Origin: Zwartia hollandica
GTDB lineage: Bacteria > Pseudomonadota > Gammaproteobacteria > Burkholderiales > Burkholderiaceae_B
Length of the DNA stretch: 64,000 nucleotides
Assembly (NCBI RefSeq): GCF_019923725.1
Contig: NZ_JAHXRI010000006.1
Span: forward strand, 434,001-498,000
Reading direction: 5' to 3'
This document shows positions 1 through 9,089 of this stretch, piece after piece. The position numbers and the translations under genes are program-made. Position 1 is the first letter of the stretch; every line of letters starts with the position of its first letter. The notes under the pieces were generated by a model, which saw only the letters and a program-made list of their open reading frames with translations, ran no database searches and had not been told where the DNA came from.

Positions 1-1
1 G

Positions 2-409
2 GTCGGTTGGAATATAGATGTCTTAGTGCGTGCGCTCAAGGCCCACCCAGAGCTAGGCAAGCGCCTGATTTGGTTGCAAGGTGTCAGTGACGAATATCTT
101 GAGCGTATCTACGCCGGCAGTACAGCCTTGATCGCCGCCAGTGAGGGCGAGGGGTTTGGTTTGCCGATTATTGAAGCCGCTCAACACGGCTTGCCCGTTA
201 TTTTGCGCGACATTCCAGTCTTTCGAGAGGTCGCCGGCGAGGCTGGGTTTTATTTCCCCGGCAACACGCCTGAAGATACTGCAGAGTGCCTCAAGGCCTG
301 GTTGCAACTCTATCAGGCCGTTATGCACCCCAAAAGTTCGAGCCTCTCGTATCAGTCTTGGGAGCAAAGCGTGCAACAAATTCGGACTGTGTTGGCACTC
401 CCCCAATAG
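2..409 (+). CDS. Glycosyltransferase family 4, C-terminal part (runs off the left edge)
   Basis: The reading frame is open to the first bases of the window, so this is the C-terminal ~135 residues of a larger gene and the GTG at 26 is not a real start. It shows the GT4 donor-site E-x7-E motif (EGFGLPIIEAA), followed by GLPVI and DIPVFREVAG, as in bacterial mannosyltransferases. It closely resembles the end of the two-domain enzyme at 5092-7653: about 27 of 31 residues match around this motif. Its place before manC/wzm/wzt suggests it elongates the polymer exported by that transporter. The acceptor is unknown. Confidence 0.85.
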   Translation, partial: VGWNIDVLVRALKAHPELGKRLIWLQGVSDEYLERIYAGSTALIAASEGEGFGLPIIEAAQHGLPVILRDIPVFREVAGEAGFYFPGNTPEDTAECLKAWLQLYQAVMHPKSSSLSYQSWEQSVQQIRTVLALPQ

Positions 410-421
410 GGGCTTAGCCCC
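409..421 (+). terminator. Short GC-rich hairpin after the first gene
   Basis: A perfect 5-bp stem (GGGGC/GCCCC) with a TTA loop begins on the last base of the stop codon. There is no T-run after it, so it is at best a weak or Rho-assisted terminator. A GATAAT hexamer at 468-473 could be the -10 box of a promoter for manC, but I see no convincing -35 box. Confidence 0.25.
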
Positions 422-501
422 GTCGTCAAGCTTGCCTCGTCGGAGCACATTCTCGTCCCTGAAATGCGATAATGCCGGAACTCCTGTTTTGACGGTTAAG
501 C

Positions 502-1917
502 ATGAAACTTATCCCTGTGATTCTGTCTGGTGGCGCCGGCACACGCTTGTGGCCTGTTTCGCGCGAGCAGCACCCTAAGCCTTTCATACGCTTGGCCGAT
601 GGCCAGAGCTTGTTGCAGAAGTCTTTCTTGCGTGCCAAGAGCTTGCCCGACGTAGTCGAGGTCTTAACCGTCACCAACCGCGATTTGTTTTTTAAGACAG
701 CGGATGAGTACCGTGAAACCGGCCCCATCCCCATGCCGCTCGGTTTCATCCTTGAGCCCCAGGGCCGTAACACAGCCCCTGCGATTGCCGCGGCAGCGTT
801 GACGATCCATAAACAATACGGCCCCGATGCGGTCATGCTGTTTTTGACGGCTGACCACTTAATCAGTGACTTGAAGGCATTTACCCAAGCCGTACAAACC
901 GCTGTCAAATTGGCAGAGACCGGCAAAGTTACGACTTTCGGTGTCAAACCTGAGGCGCCAGAAACAGGCTACGGCTATATCGAATCCGAAGGCCACACCG
1001 TCAAGCGCTTTGTTGAGAAGCCAGACCTCAAAACTGCACAGTCTTATGTGGACAGCGGTAAATACCTTTGGAACTCCGGCATGTTCTGCATGACGGCCCA
1101 GACCGCGATGACTGAGCTCAAGAGCTTTGCGCCGCAGGTGCTCGACGCCGTTGAAAAAAGCCTTGCCGTCTCGCGTCGTGTTGAAGGTAGTGGTCAGTAC
1201 CAAATCGAACTCGATGCAAATACCTTTGCAGAAGCCGAAAGCATTTCGATTGACTACGCGCTCATGGAAAAAACTACCCATGCTGCAGTTGTAGCCTGTT
1301 CGATTGGTTGGAGCGACATTGGTTCGTGGAACGCGCTCGGTGATTTGATTGCCCCCGATGGTAATGGCAACAGCATCGAAGGCGAAGCCTATCTTCATGA
1401 TGTAACCAACACCTATATACAGTCGACCGATCGTTTGGTTGCTGCTGTCGGTGTTGATAATCTGATTATCATCGATACTGCTGATGCTTTGTTAGTGGCG
1501 AGCAAAGATCGCTCACAAGACGTCAAGCAAATCGTGGGTCAGCTTAAAAAGATTGATCACGAGGCCTACAAGTTGCACCGTACCGTGCATCGTCCTTGGG
1601 GCACCTACACTGTGCTCGAAGAAGGTCCCGGTTTCAAGATGAAACGCATCGTGGTTAAGCCCGGTGCGTCGCTGTCGTTGCAGATGCATCATCACCGCAG
1701 TGAGCACTGGATTGTGGTCGACGGTATGGCCAAGGTCGTAAACGGTGATCAAGACCTACTGATTGCCACGAACGAGTCCACTTTTATTCCAGCGGGCCAT
1801 AAGCATCGTCTTGAGAACCCCGGCAAAATCGATCTGGTGTTGATCGAAGTGCAAAGCGGTGGTTACTTAGGTGAAGACGATATCGTGCGCTTTCAAGACC
1901 ACTACGGTCGGGCCTAA
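502..1917 (+). CDS. manC: Mannose-1-phosphate guanylyltransferase / mannose-6-phosphate isomerase
   Basis: Bifunctional type II enzyme making GDP-mannose from mannose-1-phosphate and GTP, with a phosphomannose isomerase half. At 471 residues it has the usual length. The nucleotidyltransferase signature (LSGGAGTRLWPVSR, residues 8-21, then KPF) and the FVEKPD sugar-binding motif near residue 170 are present. A C-terminal cupin domain begins near HRPWG (about residue 363) and carries the QMHHHRSEHW metal site. It should feed the Wzm/Wzt polymer and, with a dehydratase not found here, the GDP-fucose synthase at 20294. No phosphomannomutase gene is in the window. The next gene starts 25 bases downstream. 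Confidence 0.96.
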   Translation: MKLIPVILSGGAGTRLWPVSREQHPKPFIRLADGQSLLQKSFLRAKSLPDVVEVLTVTNRDLFFKTADEYRETGPIPMPLGFILEPQGRNTAPAIAAAALTIHKQYGPDAVMLFLTADHLISDLKAFTQAVQTAVKLAETGKVTTFGVKPEAPETGYGYIESEGHTVKRFVEKPDLKTAQSYVDSGKYLWNSGMFCMTAQTAMTELKSFAPQVLDAVEKSLAVSRRVEGSGQYQIELDANTFAEAESISIDYALMEKTTHAAVVACSIGWSDIGSWNALGDLIAPDGNGNSIEGEAYLHDVTNTYIQSTDRLVAAVGVDNLIIIDTADALLVASKDRSQDVKQIVGQLKKIDHEAYKLHRTVHRPWGTYTVLEEGPGFKMKRIVVKPGASLSLQMHHHRSEHWIVVDGMAKVVNGDQDLLIATNESTFIPAGHKHRLENPGKIDLVLIEVQSGGYLGEDDIVRFQDHYGRA

Positions 1918-1942
1918 TGCGCATGCCATCGCGAGCCGCCTG

Positions 1943-2734
1943 ATGGGGATGATTCAAGCGCTGTGGGGCTACCGCGGTTTTATCGCGGGTAGCGTGCAGC
2001 GCGAGTTCCAGTCCAATTACAAAAACTCCATGCTGGGCGCAGCCTGGACCGTGATCAAGCCCCTGGCCATGATCATTGTCTACACAGTTGTGTTCTCGCA
2101 AGTCATGCAGTCCAAGCTTCCCGGTCTGGGCAATGAGTTTGCCTACAGCATCTATTTGTGTGCGGGTTTGCTGACGTGGAATTACTTTTCTGAAGCCGTG
2201 AACCGTGGGCAGAATGTTTTTCTTGAAAACGCCAATCTGTTTAAGAAAGTAAATTTCCCGGTGCTGTCGTTGTCAGTGATCGCACTGGCCAACGCAACGG
2301 TGAACTTCGCTATTATCTTTAGCTTGTTCATCGTGTTCTTGGTAGCGTCCGGCAGTTTTCCTGGGCTCGTGTTTTTTGCAATCGTGCCGGTGTTGCTGAT
2401 TCAGGTCTTGCTCGCGTTTGGGCTGGGGCTCACGCTGGGCATCTTGTATGTGTTCTTTCGTGATGTCGGCCAACTGTTTGGCGTGGTGTTGCAGTTCTGG
2501 TTTTGGTTGACGCCTGTCGTCTACCCCTTGTCGATTTTGCCGACCTGGGCACAGCAGCTGATTGCATACAACCCCACGACAAGTATCGCAACGGCTTACC
2601 AAACGATTTTGGTCAACGCGCGGATGCCGGATTGGTACTCGCTTTGGCCGGTTACGCTGTTGGCAGTTGTGTTGTGCGTGCTGGGTTTACGCCTGTATCA
2701 AAAGCATGCCAGCGAAATGGTGGATGAACTCTGA
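1943..2734 (+). CDS. wzm: Polysaccharide ABC exporter, permease subunit
   Basis: Inner-membrane permease of an ABC-2 type exporter for O-polysaccharide or capsule. About 263 residues with six hydrophobic segments and an N-terminal amphipathic stretch, followed by SNYKNSMLGAAW, typical of Wzm/TagG/KpsM-like proteins. I chose ATG 1943 (MGMIQALWGYRGF), which falls just after manC. The longer frame from 1871 would overlap manC by 47 bases and adds residues unlike the family. The stop overlaps the start of wzt (ATGA), so the two subunits are translationally coupled. Confidence 0.93.
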   Translation: MGMIQALWGYRGFIAGSVQREFQSNYKNSMLGAAWTVIKPLAMIIVYTVVFSQVMQSKLPGLGNEFAYSIYLCAGLLTWNYFSEAVNRGQNVFLENANLFKKVNFPVLSLSVIALANATVNFAIIFSLFIVFLVASGSFPGLVFFAIVPVLLIQVLLAFGLGLTLGILYVFFRDVGQLFGVVLQFWFWLTPVVYPLSILPTWAQQLIAYNPTTSIATAYQTILVNARMPDWYSLWPVTLLAVVLCVLGLRLYQKHASEMVDEL

Positions 2735-3957
2735 TGGGTTCGATACAGGTCGCGAATCTAGGCAAAGCCTATAAGCAATATCCCAATCGCTGGTCACGAC
2801 TGGTGGAATGGCTGTCGCCCTTTGGGGGCGTGCGCCATGGTTTGCACTGGGTGCTGCAAGACCTGAACTTCACCGTGAATGCCGGCGAAGCCGTGGGCAT
2901 TGTTGGCATGAACGGTGCGGGCAAAAGCACCTTGCTCAAAATGATTACTGGCACCACGCAACCCACCTCGGGCTCTGTGCAAGTACAAGGCCGTATCGCT
3001 GCGTTACTCGAATTAGGCATGGGCTTTGATCCGGATTTCACCGGCCGACAAAACGCCGTCATGGCCGGTCAGTTGCTTGGTATGACGGCTGATGAAGTCA
3101 AAGCACTGATGCCGCAGATTCAAGAGTTTGCCGAGATCGGTGACTACATCGATCAACCCGTGCGTGTGTACTCGAGCGGGATGCAGATGCGCCTGGCCTT
3201 TAGTGTGGCCACCGTACAGCGCCCCGATATTTTGATCATCGACGAGGCCTTGTCCGTTGGTGACAATTATTTCCAACATAAAAGTTTCGAACGCATTCGT
3301 GCATATAGCAAACTCGGCACCACCTTGCTGATCGTGTCGCACGACAAAGGTGCGGTACAAGGTATTTGTGATCGCGCGATTTTGTTAAACGCAGGACAGA
3401 TTGCGCTGCAAGGCGATCCCGAAGCCGTGATGGATTATTACAATGCCATGCTCGCCGAGCGTGGTGGTGCAACCGTGCAGCAAACAGTAAGCGACGACGG
3501 CAAAACACAGACCGTGTCCGGCACCGGTGAAGCGCGTATCGCCGCTGCACAGCTCTGTGATGAGGCTGGTCGTGCGGTAGAAGTGGTTAAAGTCGGCCAG
3601 CCGCTTGAGTTGCAAGCGACTGTGCAAGCGTTAAAAGAGCTACCCGAGTTAGTCCTGGGCTTTCAGCTTAAAGACCGCCTCGGTCAGGTGATTTACGGTA
3701 CCAATACATTCCACAGCCACCAAATCGTTGAACATGTGCGGGCTGGTGAAAACATTCATTACCGTTTCCGCTTTCCGGCGAACGTCGGGCATGGTTCGTA
3801 CTCGATCTCCTTGTCTCTGCATGACTCCGATTCGCATCTCGGCAAAAATTATGAGTGGCGCGACCGTGCGATTGTGTTCAATGTGGTCAATGTCGACAAG
3901 CAACATTTTGTTGGCATGAACTGGTTGTCTACCGAGGCAGACTACACCCGTGCATGA
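2734..3957 (+). CDS. wzt: Polysaccharide ABC exporter, ATPase with C-terminal substrate-binding domain
   Basis: ATP-binding subunit pairing with Wzm. Walker A is at residues 58-66 (GMNGAGKST), the ABC signature is YSSGMQMRL (146-154), and Walker B is ILIIDE (166-171). After about residue 245 there is a ~160-residue extension of the Wzt C-terminal type. In E. coli O8/O9a this domain binds the modified non-reducing end of the finished glycan and makes export depend on chain termination. Such a domain here implies that the polymer carries a terminal modification. The adjacent methyltransferase-like gene, overlapping by 8 bases, is the obvious candidate to make it. Confidence 0.95.
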   Translation: MGSIQVANLGKAYKQYPNRWSRLVEWLSPFGGVRHGLHWVLQDLNFTVNAGEAVGIVGMNGAGKSTLLKMITGTTQPTSGSVQVQGRIAALLELGMGFDPDFTGRQNAVMAGQLLGMTADEVKALMPQIQEFAEIGDYIDQPVRVYSSGMQMRLAFSVATVQRPDILIIDEALSVGDNYFQHKSFERIRAYSKLGTTLLIVSHDKGAVQGICDRAILLNAGQIALQGDPEAVMDYYNAMLAERGGATVQQTVSDDGKTQTVSGTGEARIAAAQLCDEAGRAVEVVKVGQPLELQATVQALKELPELVLGFQLKDRLGQVIYGTNTFHSHQIVEHVRAGENIHYRFRFPANVGHGSYSISLSLHDSDSHLGKNYEWRDRAIVFNVVNVDKQHFVGMNWLSTEADYTRA

Positions 3958-5095
3958 CGATTTTTATCGTGCGATTCAAGCCAGATTTGAGGGCTCAGCA
4001 GATGCCCAGCGTCAGCGGCTGCTCGGCTACTTACCGTTCGTCTACCCACTCCTACATACCTACCCCCAGGCCCCTGTTCTAGATCTCAACGATGGCGCAT
4101 CGCCTTGGTTGCGGCTGCTGGGTGAGGTTGGGTTCGCCGCTACGAGTCTGAATGTGCATGCGCCTGAGTTACTGACGCAACTGGCGCAGCACCCGGATCA
4201 GAGCCAGGCCATTGTCTCGGCATTTCGTCTAGTTGAGTATCTGCCCTTTGATGATGTGCGGCAAGTCGTGCAAGAGTCCTTGCGGATTTTGAAGCCCGGT
4301 GGCTTGTTATTACTCGAAGCGCCGAACCCCGAGAACATCGTGTTGGGGGCGGGTGGTTATTATGCGATCCCGAATCGCCAACCGCCGGTGATGCCTGAGC
4401 TGTTGGAGTTCGTGCCACATTACTACGGTTACGCCAGAACAAAGCTCGTGCGTCGTCTCGATCGTTTGCAGCTCTGCGGCGAAGCGCCTGTGCAGTTACT
4501 GAACGTACTGAATGCAGTCAGCCCCGCATACGCTGTGATCGCACAAAAGTCGACTGACGGGATGTCGCAAGCGCCCGTCATCCCCGCCTTTACGCACGAC
4601 TACGGTTTAAAGCTTGAAACACTCACCGAGCGGTTTGATCAACAGATCCAACAAATTAAAGCGGACGCTGCAGCGACAGAGTTAAAACTCGAGACCGCCA
4701 TTAAAGAGTTAGAAGACTCCCTGCTTTGGAAGCTGAGTCGACCAATTCGCTGGGCAGACAATCAAGGTAAACGGTTGGCAGACGAAGGCGTGGGCGAACG
4801 CATCAGTGCCTTCAAAGAAAAATTCACAAGGATGATTGTCCAGCGCGTGTTGCGACTGTTCGCCGCCAAACCTGCGTTGCAGCGCTTCTGCCACAAGGTC
4901 TCCAATAAGCTTGGTTTGACGCACTATTTTGTTTCGTTGGGGCGTGTGGTTGAGCCCAAAATCGTGCCGGTTGAGGTCGACCCCGCAGTGCTAAGCGAAG
5001 CCCAGCGCGTGCAAGCGCGCCTTACGACTCTCAGTCCAGAGGCTGTGCAAATCGCAGCTGAACTGCAACGGCAAAAAGAGGCGCCCAAGTCGTGA
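3950..5095 (+). CDS. WbdD-like methyltransferase/coiled-coil protein with degraded SAM site
   Basis: 381 residues. The N-terminal ~200 have a class I methyltransferase layout with a well-kept late motif (LRILKPGGLLLLEAPNPENI, about residues 108-127) and the PELLEF segment typical of O-antigen chain-terminating methyltransferases. Motif I, however, reads VLDLNDGASPW, not the usual DxGCGxGxW, and the acidic ribose-binding residue after it is not evident. Residues ~205-250 look like a coiled coil, as in the WbdD molecular ruler. Position after wzt supports a chain-length or termination role. Catalytic activity is uncertain; it may be structural. A GTGA overlap joins it to the next gene. Confidence 0.75.
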   Translation: MHDDFYRAIQARFEGSADAQRQRLLGYLPFVYPLLHTYPQAPVLDLNDGASPWLRLLGEVGFAATSLNVHAPELLTQLAQHPDQSQAIVSAFRLVEYLPFDDVRQVVQESLRILKPGGLLLLEAPNPENIVLGAGGYYAIPNRQPPVMPELLEFVPHYYGYARTKLVRRLDRLQLCGEAPVQLLNVLNAVSPAYAVIAQKSTDGMSQAPVIPAFTHDYGLKLETLTERFDQQIQQIKADAAATELKLETAIKELEDSLLWKLSRPIRWADNQGKRLADEGVGERISAFKEKFTRMIVQRVLRLFAAKPALQRFCHKVSNKLGLTHYFVSLGRVVEPKIVPVEVDPAVLSEAQRVQARLTTLSPEAVQIAAELQRQKEAPKS

Positions 5096-7653
5096 GGTTC
5101 GTGATCGATTTGCAGGGTGTGCAGAACGAAAGCCGTTACCGCGGTATCGGACGTTACTCGCTTGCGTTTGTTAAAGCGTTGGTTAAAGCACTGATTGATC
5201 GGCGCGCGCAACACGAAGTCATCGTGCTCCTCAGCGATTTATTCCCGGACACCATCGCACCTGTCAAAGCAGCGCTCGGTGAACAGTTGGCAGGCTGTAC
5301 TGTGCGAGTTTGGTCCGGCATTGGCCCGACGGATGAGCGCAAACCACAAAACCGTTGGCGTCAGCAAGTGTCTGAGCTTTTACGCGAAGCCTTCATCGCG
5401 CAGCTTGATGCGGACGTGGTGATTGCCACGAGCGTTGTTGATAGCCCCGGTGACAACACCGTCGTTAGCATTGGACAGCTCACGCCGACCTACACGGTCG
5501 CGATTCTGTACGACTTAATCCCGCTGCTCTATACAAGCGAATACCTAACAGATCCCGTTACGCTAGATTGGTATTACGAGCGCCTGCATCAACTGCGCCG
5601 CGCAGATTACTGGTTGGCGATCTCTGAATCCTCGCGTCGAGATGGAATCGAACAACTCGGCATGCCGCCGGCGTCCGTCACTAATATTTCGGCTGCGATT
5701 GGTGAAGAAACTGTTCCGCGGGACCTAACCGAAACGGAAGCGGTCGCCACACGCGCAAAGTTTTCGATCACCCGCCCTTTCTTGCTTTACACCGGTGCCT
5801 TTGATCCGCGCAAAAATATTGACCGCCTGCTCGCGGCCTATGCAGCCTTGCCGCCAGCAGTGCGCAACGCGCATCAACTCGTTCTTGCCGGGGGCATGAA
5901 CCGACCCCAACGTACTTTGTTAGATCAACAGATTATCGCTGCGGGCTTGGCAGGTGATCATGTGATCGTGACAGGCCGGGTGTCCGATACAGATTTCAGT
6001 GCACTGTATGGCTTGTGTCGCGCCCATATATTGCCAACGTATTGTGAAGGCTTTGGCCTGACTGCACTCGAAGCCATTGCTTGTGGGGCAGTGGTGATTG
6101 GCTCAAACTACTCCAGTGTCCCAGAGGTCATTGGTAACCCCGAAGCCTTGTTTGATCCGTTCTCTGTAACAGCGATTGCACAAAAGATTGAGCAAGCTTT
6201 AACAGATGAAGCGTTTCGCGCGCGCTTGCTCACGCATAGTCGTGAACAGTTAAAACAGTTCTCTTGGGATCAAACCGCACAGCGTGCTTTAGCCGTGTTG
6301 GAACAAATCCAAACCCAACAGGCCTTTGCACCAAGGCGAGCCGCTGCTCGTGCACTCGACTTGCGTCGCATCTTGCCGCAACGTATTGCAGCTCTGCCAC
6401 AGACACCTGAACGTACAGACCTCGAGCTGAGTGAAGTCGCAGCCCTGGTAGCTGCCGTCGTACCGAGTGAAGACCCCCGCCCCGTTTTGTTTGTCGACAT
6501 CACTGAGTTGCATCGCCACGATTCACACTCTGGCATTCAGCGTGTGGTGCGTAGTGTGCTGCACCAGTTATTCAAGTCTGTTGATGCAGCCGGTGGGTCT
6601 GGATATAAGCTGCAATTGGTTTATGCAATCGATCGCTATGGCTACAAGGCTGCACAGGCTTTTACGGCACGCTGGCTCGGCCAGCAAGCGACACCTCAGG
6701 CGGACGGTGCTGGGGACGACTGGATTAACCCGCGCCAGGGCGATGTGTTTTTGGGGCTCGATCTCAATTTCAATATTGACGACGCGCATCAAACCTATTT
6801 TGCAGACCTGCGGCATCGTGGTGTCGGTGTGTATTTTGTTGTCTATGACTTGTTGCCGGTTTTGTTCAAAGAGACCTTCGTCCCAGAACTTGTGCGTCGT
6901 TACGCCTTCTGGCTCAGTGTGGTCGCCCAGCAAGACGGTGTGATTTGTATATCCCAAGCCGTCGCAGCGGAGTTGCGCACATGGTTGCAGGTAAACGCGC
7001 CAGCCTCACTTCACACCTTGAACATTGACTGGTTTGCCTTGGGTGCGGATATTGCAAGTTCAGTACCCACAAAAGGCTTGCCCGAGAACGGCCAGGCGAT
7101 TCTGGCCCAGCTTGCTGCCGCGCCAACGTTTTTAGCGGTTGGCACCCTCGAGCCCCGTAAGCGTCAGGCCCAAATCCTTGAGGCCTTTGAACTGTTATGG
7201 GCGCAAGGGTCACACGCACAGTTGGTTCTCGTGGGCAAGCAGGGCTGGCTGACTGAAGAGCTGGCGGCACGGTTGCGCCAGCACCCCCAGCAAGGTCAGC
7301 AGCTCTTCTGGTTTGAAAACGCCAGTGACGAGTTTCTTGAGCAGCTTTACGCCAGTGCGACCTGCCTAATTGCCGCGAGCGAGGCGGAGGGTTTTGGTCT
7401 GCCGATTGTTGAGGCCGCACGCCATGGCTTGCCCGTGATTGCCCGCGACATTCCGGTTTTTAGGGAAGTGGCCCAAACACATGCTTACTTTTACGCCGGC
7501 GGCAGTGCGGCCGCGTTGGCCGAGGCCGTGCAGGCCTGGCTTGTGCTATTTGCTGACGGCCGCGCCCCAGATTCAAGCCAAATCCATCGAACGAGTTGGG
7601 TTGAAAGCACACGGCAGCTACTTTCCCATGTGTTTCGTGCAGATTTACGCTGA
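5092..7653 (+). CDS. Two-domain GT4 glycosyltransferase (WbdA-like)
   Basis: 853 residues with two complete GT4 (GT-B fold) modules in tandem. The first runs from about 1 to 410 (RGIGRYS near the start, GFGLTALEAIACG at the donor site). The second runs from about 462 to 853 (SGIQRVVRSVL, then EGFGLPIVEAARHGLPVI). Two-domain enzymes of this kind build repeating homopolymers or disaccharide repeats for Wzm/Wzt systems, as WbdA does for mannan. Start is GTG 5092, overlapping the upstream stop. With GDP-mannose made next door, a mannose-containing polymer is likely but not proven. The C-terminal module is a paralogue of the gene at the left edge. Confidence 0.9.
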   Translation: MRFVIDLQGVQNESRYRGIGRYSLAFVKALVKALIDRRAQHEVIVLLSDLFPDTIAPVKAALGEQLAGCTVRVWSGIGPTDERKPQNRWRQQVSELLREAFIAQLDADVVIATSVVDSPGDNTVVSIGQLTPTYTVAILYDLIPLLYTSEYLTDPVTLDWYYERLHQLRRADYWLAISESSRRDGIEQLGMPPASVTNISAAIGEETVPRDLTETEAVATRAKFSITRPFLLYTGAFDPRKNIDRLLAAYAALPPAVRNAHQLVLAGGMNRPQRTLLDQQIIAAGLAGDHVIVTGRVSDTDFSALYGLCRAHILPTYCEGFGLTALEAIACGAVVIGSNYSSVPEVIGNPEALFDPFSVTAIAQKIEQALTDEAFRARLLTHSREQLKQFSWDQTAQRALAVLEQIQTQQAFAPRRAAARALDLRRILPQRIAALPQTPERTDLELSEVAALVAAVVPSEDPRPVLFVDITELHRHDSHSGIQRVVRSVLHQLFKSVDAAGGSGYKLQLVYAIDRYGYKAAQAFTARWLGQQATPQADGAGDDWINPRQGDVFLGLDLNFNIDDAHQTYFADLRHRGVGVYFVVYDLLPVLFKETFVPELVRRYAFWLSVVAQQDGVICISQAVAAELRTWLQVNAPASLHTLNIDWFALGADIASSVPTKGLPENGQAILAQLAAAPTFLAVGTLEPRKRQAQILEAFELLWAQGSHAQLVLVGKQGWLTEELAARLRQHPQQGQQLFWFENASDEFLEQLYASATCLIAASEAEGFGLPIVEAARHGLPVIARDIPVFREVAQTHAYFYAGGSAAALAEAVQAWLVLFADGRAPDSSQIHRTSWVESTRQLLSHVFRADLR
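7381..7473 (+). repeat. Diverged direct repeat of 143-235 (within paralogous GT4 genes)
   Basis: This stretch encodes the donor-site segment of the second GT4 module and aligns without gaps to 143-235 in the truncated first gene. About 27 of 31 codons specify the same residue, while many third positions differ. It reflects an old duplication, or gene conversion, of a GT4 module rather than a recent repeat. Confidence 0.6.
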
Positions 7654-7733
7654 TTACGGTCAGATTTAGCCAAAAAGCCGTCAAATTTCGGCGAAAATGC
7701 CGCTTGTTGTCATTTTGTCCTGAGAATGAAGTC
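7654..7733. other. 80-base spacer before ugd
   Basis: The base composition shifts to A+T-rich here. CGGC/GCCG short inverted repeats lie in the middle, followed by a T-rich stretch. This could be a weak terminator for the Wzm/Wzt unit and the start of a new transcription unit, but I find no promoter with both a good -35 and a good -10 box. Confidence 0.25.
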
Positions 7734-9086
7734 ATGAAAATATTGGTTGTTGGTGCCGGGTATGTTGGACTGGTCACTGCCGCGTGTTTGTCCAGTAAGG
7801 ATAATCAGGTGATCTGTGTCGATACAGACCCCAGCAAAATTGCCCGTCTTGAGAAAGGCATCATCCCAATTTATGAGCCTGGCCTCAAAGAAGTGGTGGA
7901 TGCTTCCATCGCAAGCGGCAATCTCAAGTTCTCAGACAGCATTAAAAATGGCATGACCAAGCTTGGCAGCGATAGCGCAGAGGTCAATCTGATTTTTATC
8001 GCCGTGGGCACCCCCCAGGGCGAAGACGGCTCGGCTGACCTTCGCTACGTGTTGGCGGCAGCTAAAGAAATTGGGCAAAGCTTGAATGGCCCAGCCATCG
8101 TAATCAATAAATCCACTGTACCTGTAGGTACGGCGGACCTTGTCAAAGGCGAGATTGCCTGGCAGCTTTTCCAGCGTAAGTGCTTTATTGATTTTGATGT
8201 GGCGAGCAATCCAGAGTTTCTTAAAGAAGGCGCCGCCATCGACGACTTCTTTAATCCCGATCGCATTGTGATTGGTACCGAAAGTGAGACCACCAAAGCC
8301 CAGCTGATCAAGCTTTATCAGCCTTACGTTAAGCAAGCGAGCCAACTGCTCACGGTCGGCGTCAAAGAGGCTGAGCTGATCAAGTACGCCTCTAACGCCA
8401 TGCTAGCGACGCGCATTTCATTCATGAATGAAATCGCCAACGTCTGCGACCGTTTCGGAATTAACGTCGAAGACGTGCGCGCCGGCATGGGTTCTGACTC
8501 ACGCATTGGCCCTGCTTTTTTGCGCCCAGGCTGCGGTTACGGTGGTTCATGTTTCCCCAAGGACGTACAAGCGCTCGTGCGTATCGCCCAGAGCGTGGGT
8601 GTCGACCCAATCGTGCTCAACGGTGTTGAATCACGCAACAAAAAGCAGAAACAATACCTGTTTGAGCAAATCGTGGCCAAGATGGGTAAAGACCTTGATG
8701 GTCGCAAAATCTGCGTTTGGGGCTTGGCGTTCAAGCCAGATACCGATGATATGCGTGAAGCCTCGTCCATCGACCTCATCCGAGCCTTGTGTCATGCCGG
8801 TGCAGCCGTCACGGCGCACGACCCCGTTGCAAAAGAAGTGGCAGAGCATGTGTTTGCCGACTTGTTGCGTAACGGCAAGCTCAAGATCGAAGACGACGCG
8901 CTTGCCGCAGCGAAAGATGCGGATGCCGTAGTGTTGGTCACCGAGTGGGCCGCCTACAAGCAAATTGATTTTAAGAAGCTTAAAGCAACAGTCAAAGCCC
9001 CCGTGGTATTTGACGGACGCAATCACCTTGACCCCGCAGCCTTAAAAGCGCTTGGGTTCAGTTATGCAGGCGTTGGACGCGCGTAG
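7734..9086 (+). CDS. ugd: UDP-glucose 6-dehydrogenase
   Basis: Oxidises UDP-glucose to UDP-glucuronate with two NAD+. 450 residues from ATG 7734 (MKILVVGAGYVGLV). An upstream start at 7704 would add ten residues before the Rossmann motif and was rejected. The NAD site GAGYVG is at residues 7-12, the STVPVGT motif near 127-133, and the catalytic Cys273 sits in GCGYGGSCFPKD. It is followed three bases later by the decarboxylase that uses its product. UDP-glucuronate may also be the parent of any uronic acid amidated by the AsnB-like protein at 24081. Confidence 0.96.
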   Translation: MKILVVGAGYVGLVTAACLSSKDNQVICVDTDPSKIARLEKGIIPIYEPGLKEVVDASIASGNLKFSDSIKNGMTKLGSDSAEVNLIFIAVGTPQGEDGSADLRYVLAAAKEIGQSLNGPAIVINKSTVPVGTADLVKGEIAWQLFQRKCFIDFDVASNPEFLKEGAAIDDFFNPDRIVIGTESETTKAQLIKLYQPYVKQASQLLTVGVKEAELIKYASNAMLATRISFMNEIANVCDRFGINVEDVRAGMGSDSRIGPAFLRPGCGYGGSCFPKDVQALVRIAQSVGVDPIVLNGVESRNKKQKQYLFEQIVAKMGKDLDGRKICVWGLAFKPDTDDMREASSIDLIRALCHAGAAVTAHDPVAKEVAEHVFADLLRNGKLKIEDDALAAAKDADAVVLVTEWAAYKQIDFKKLKATVKAPVVFDGRNHLDPAALKALGFSYAGVGRA

Positions 9087-9089
9087 ATC

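Noticed and set aside
26-409. A complete 127-residue gene starting at GTG 26
   Set aside because: The frame stays open to the window edge and the product contains only the C-terminal half of a GT4 domain, so it is truncated by the window.
859-1398. 179-codon minus-strand frame opposite manC
   Set aside because: Shadow of the well-supported manC gene, with no motif and no ribosome-binding site.
6914-7420. 168-codon minus-strand frame opposite the two-domain GT4 gene
   Set aside because: Arg/Pro-rich shadow product; the plus-strand GT4 module is fully conserved here.
8428-8931. 167-codon plus-strand frame inside ugd
   Set aside because: It is out of frame with ugd, whose product is complete with catalytic Cys273; the alternative product is rich in Ser/Thr/Cys without motifs.
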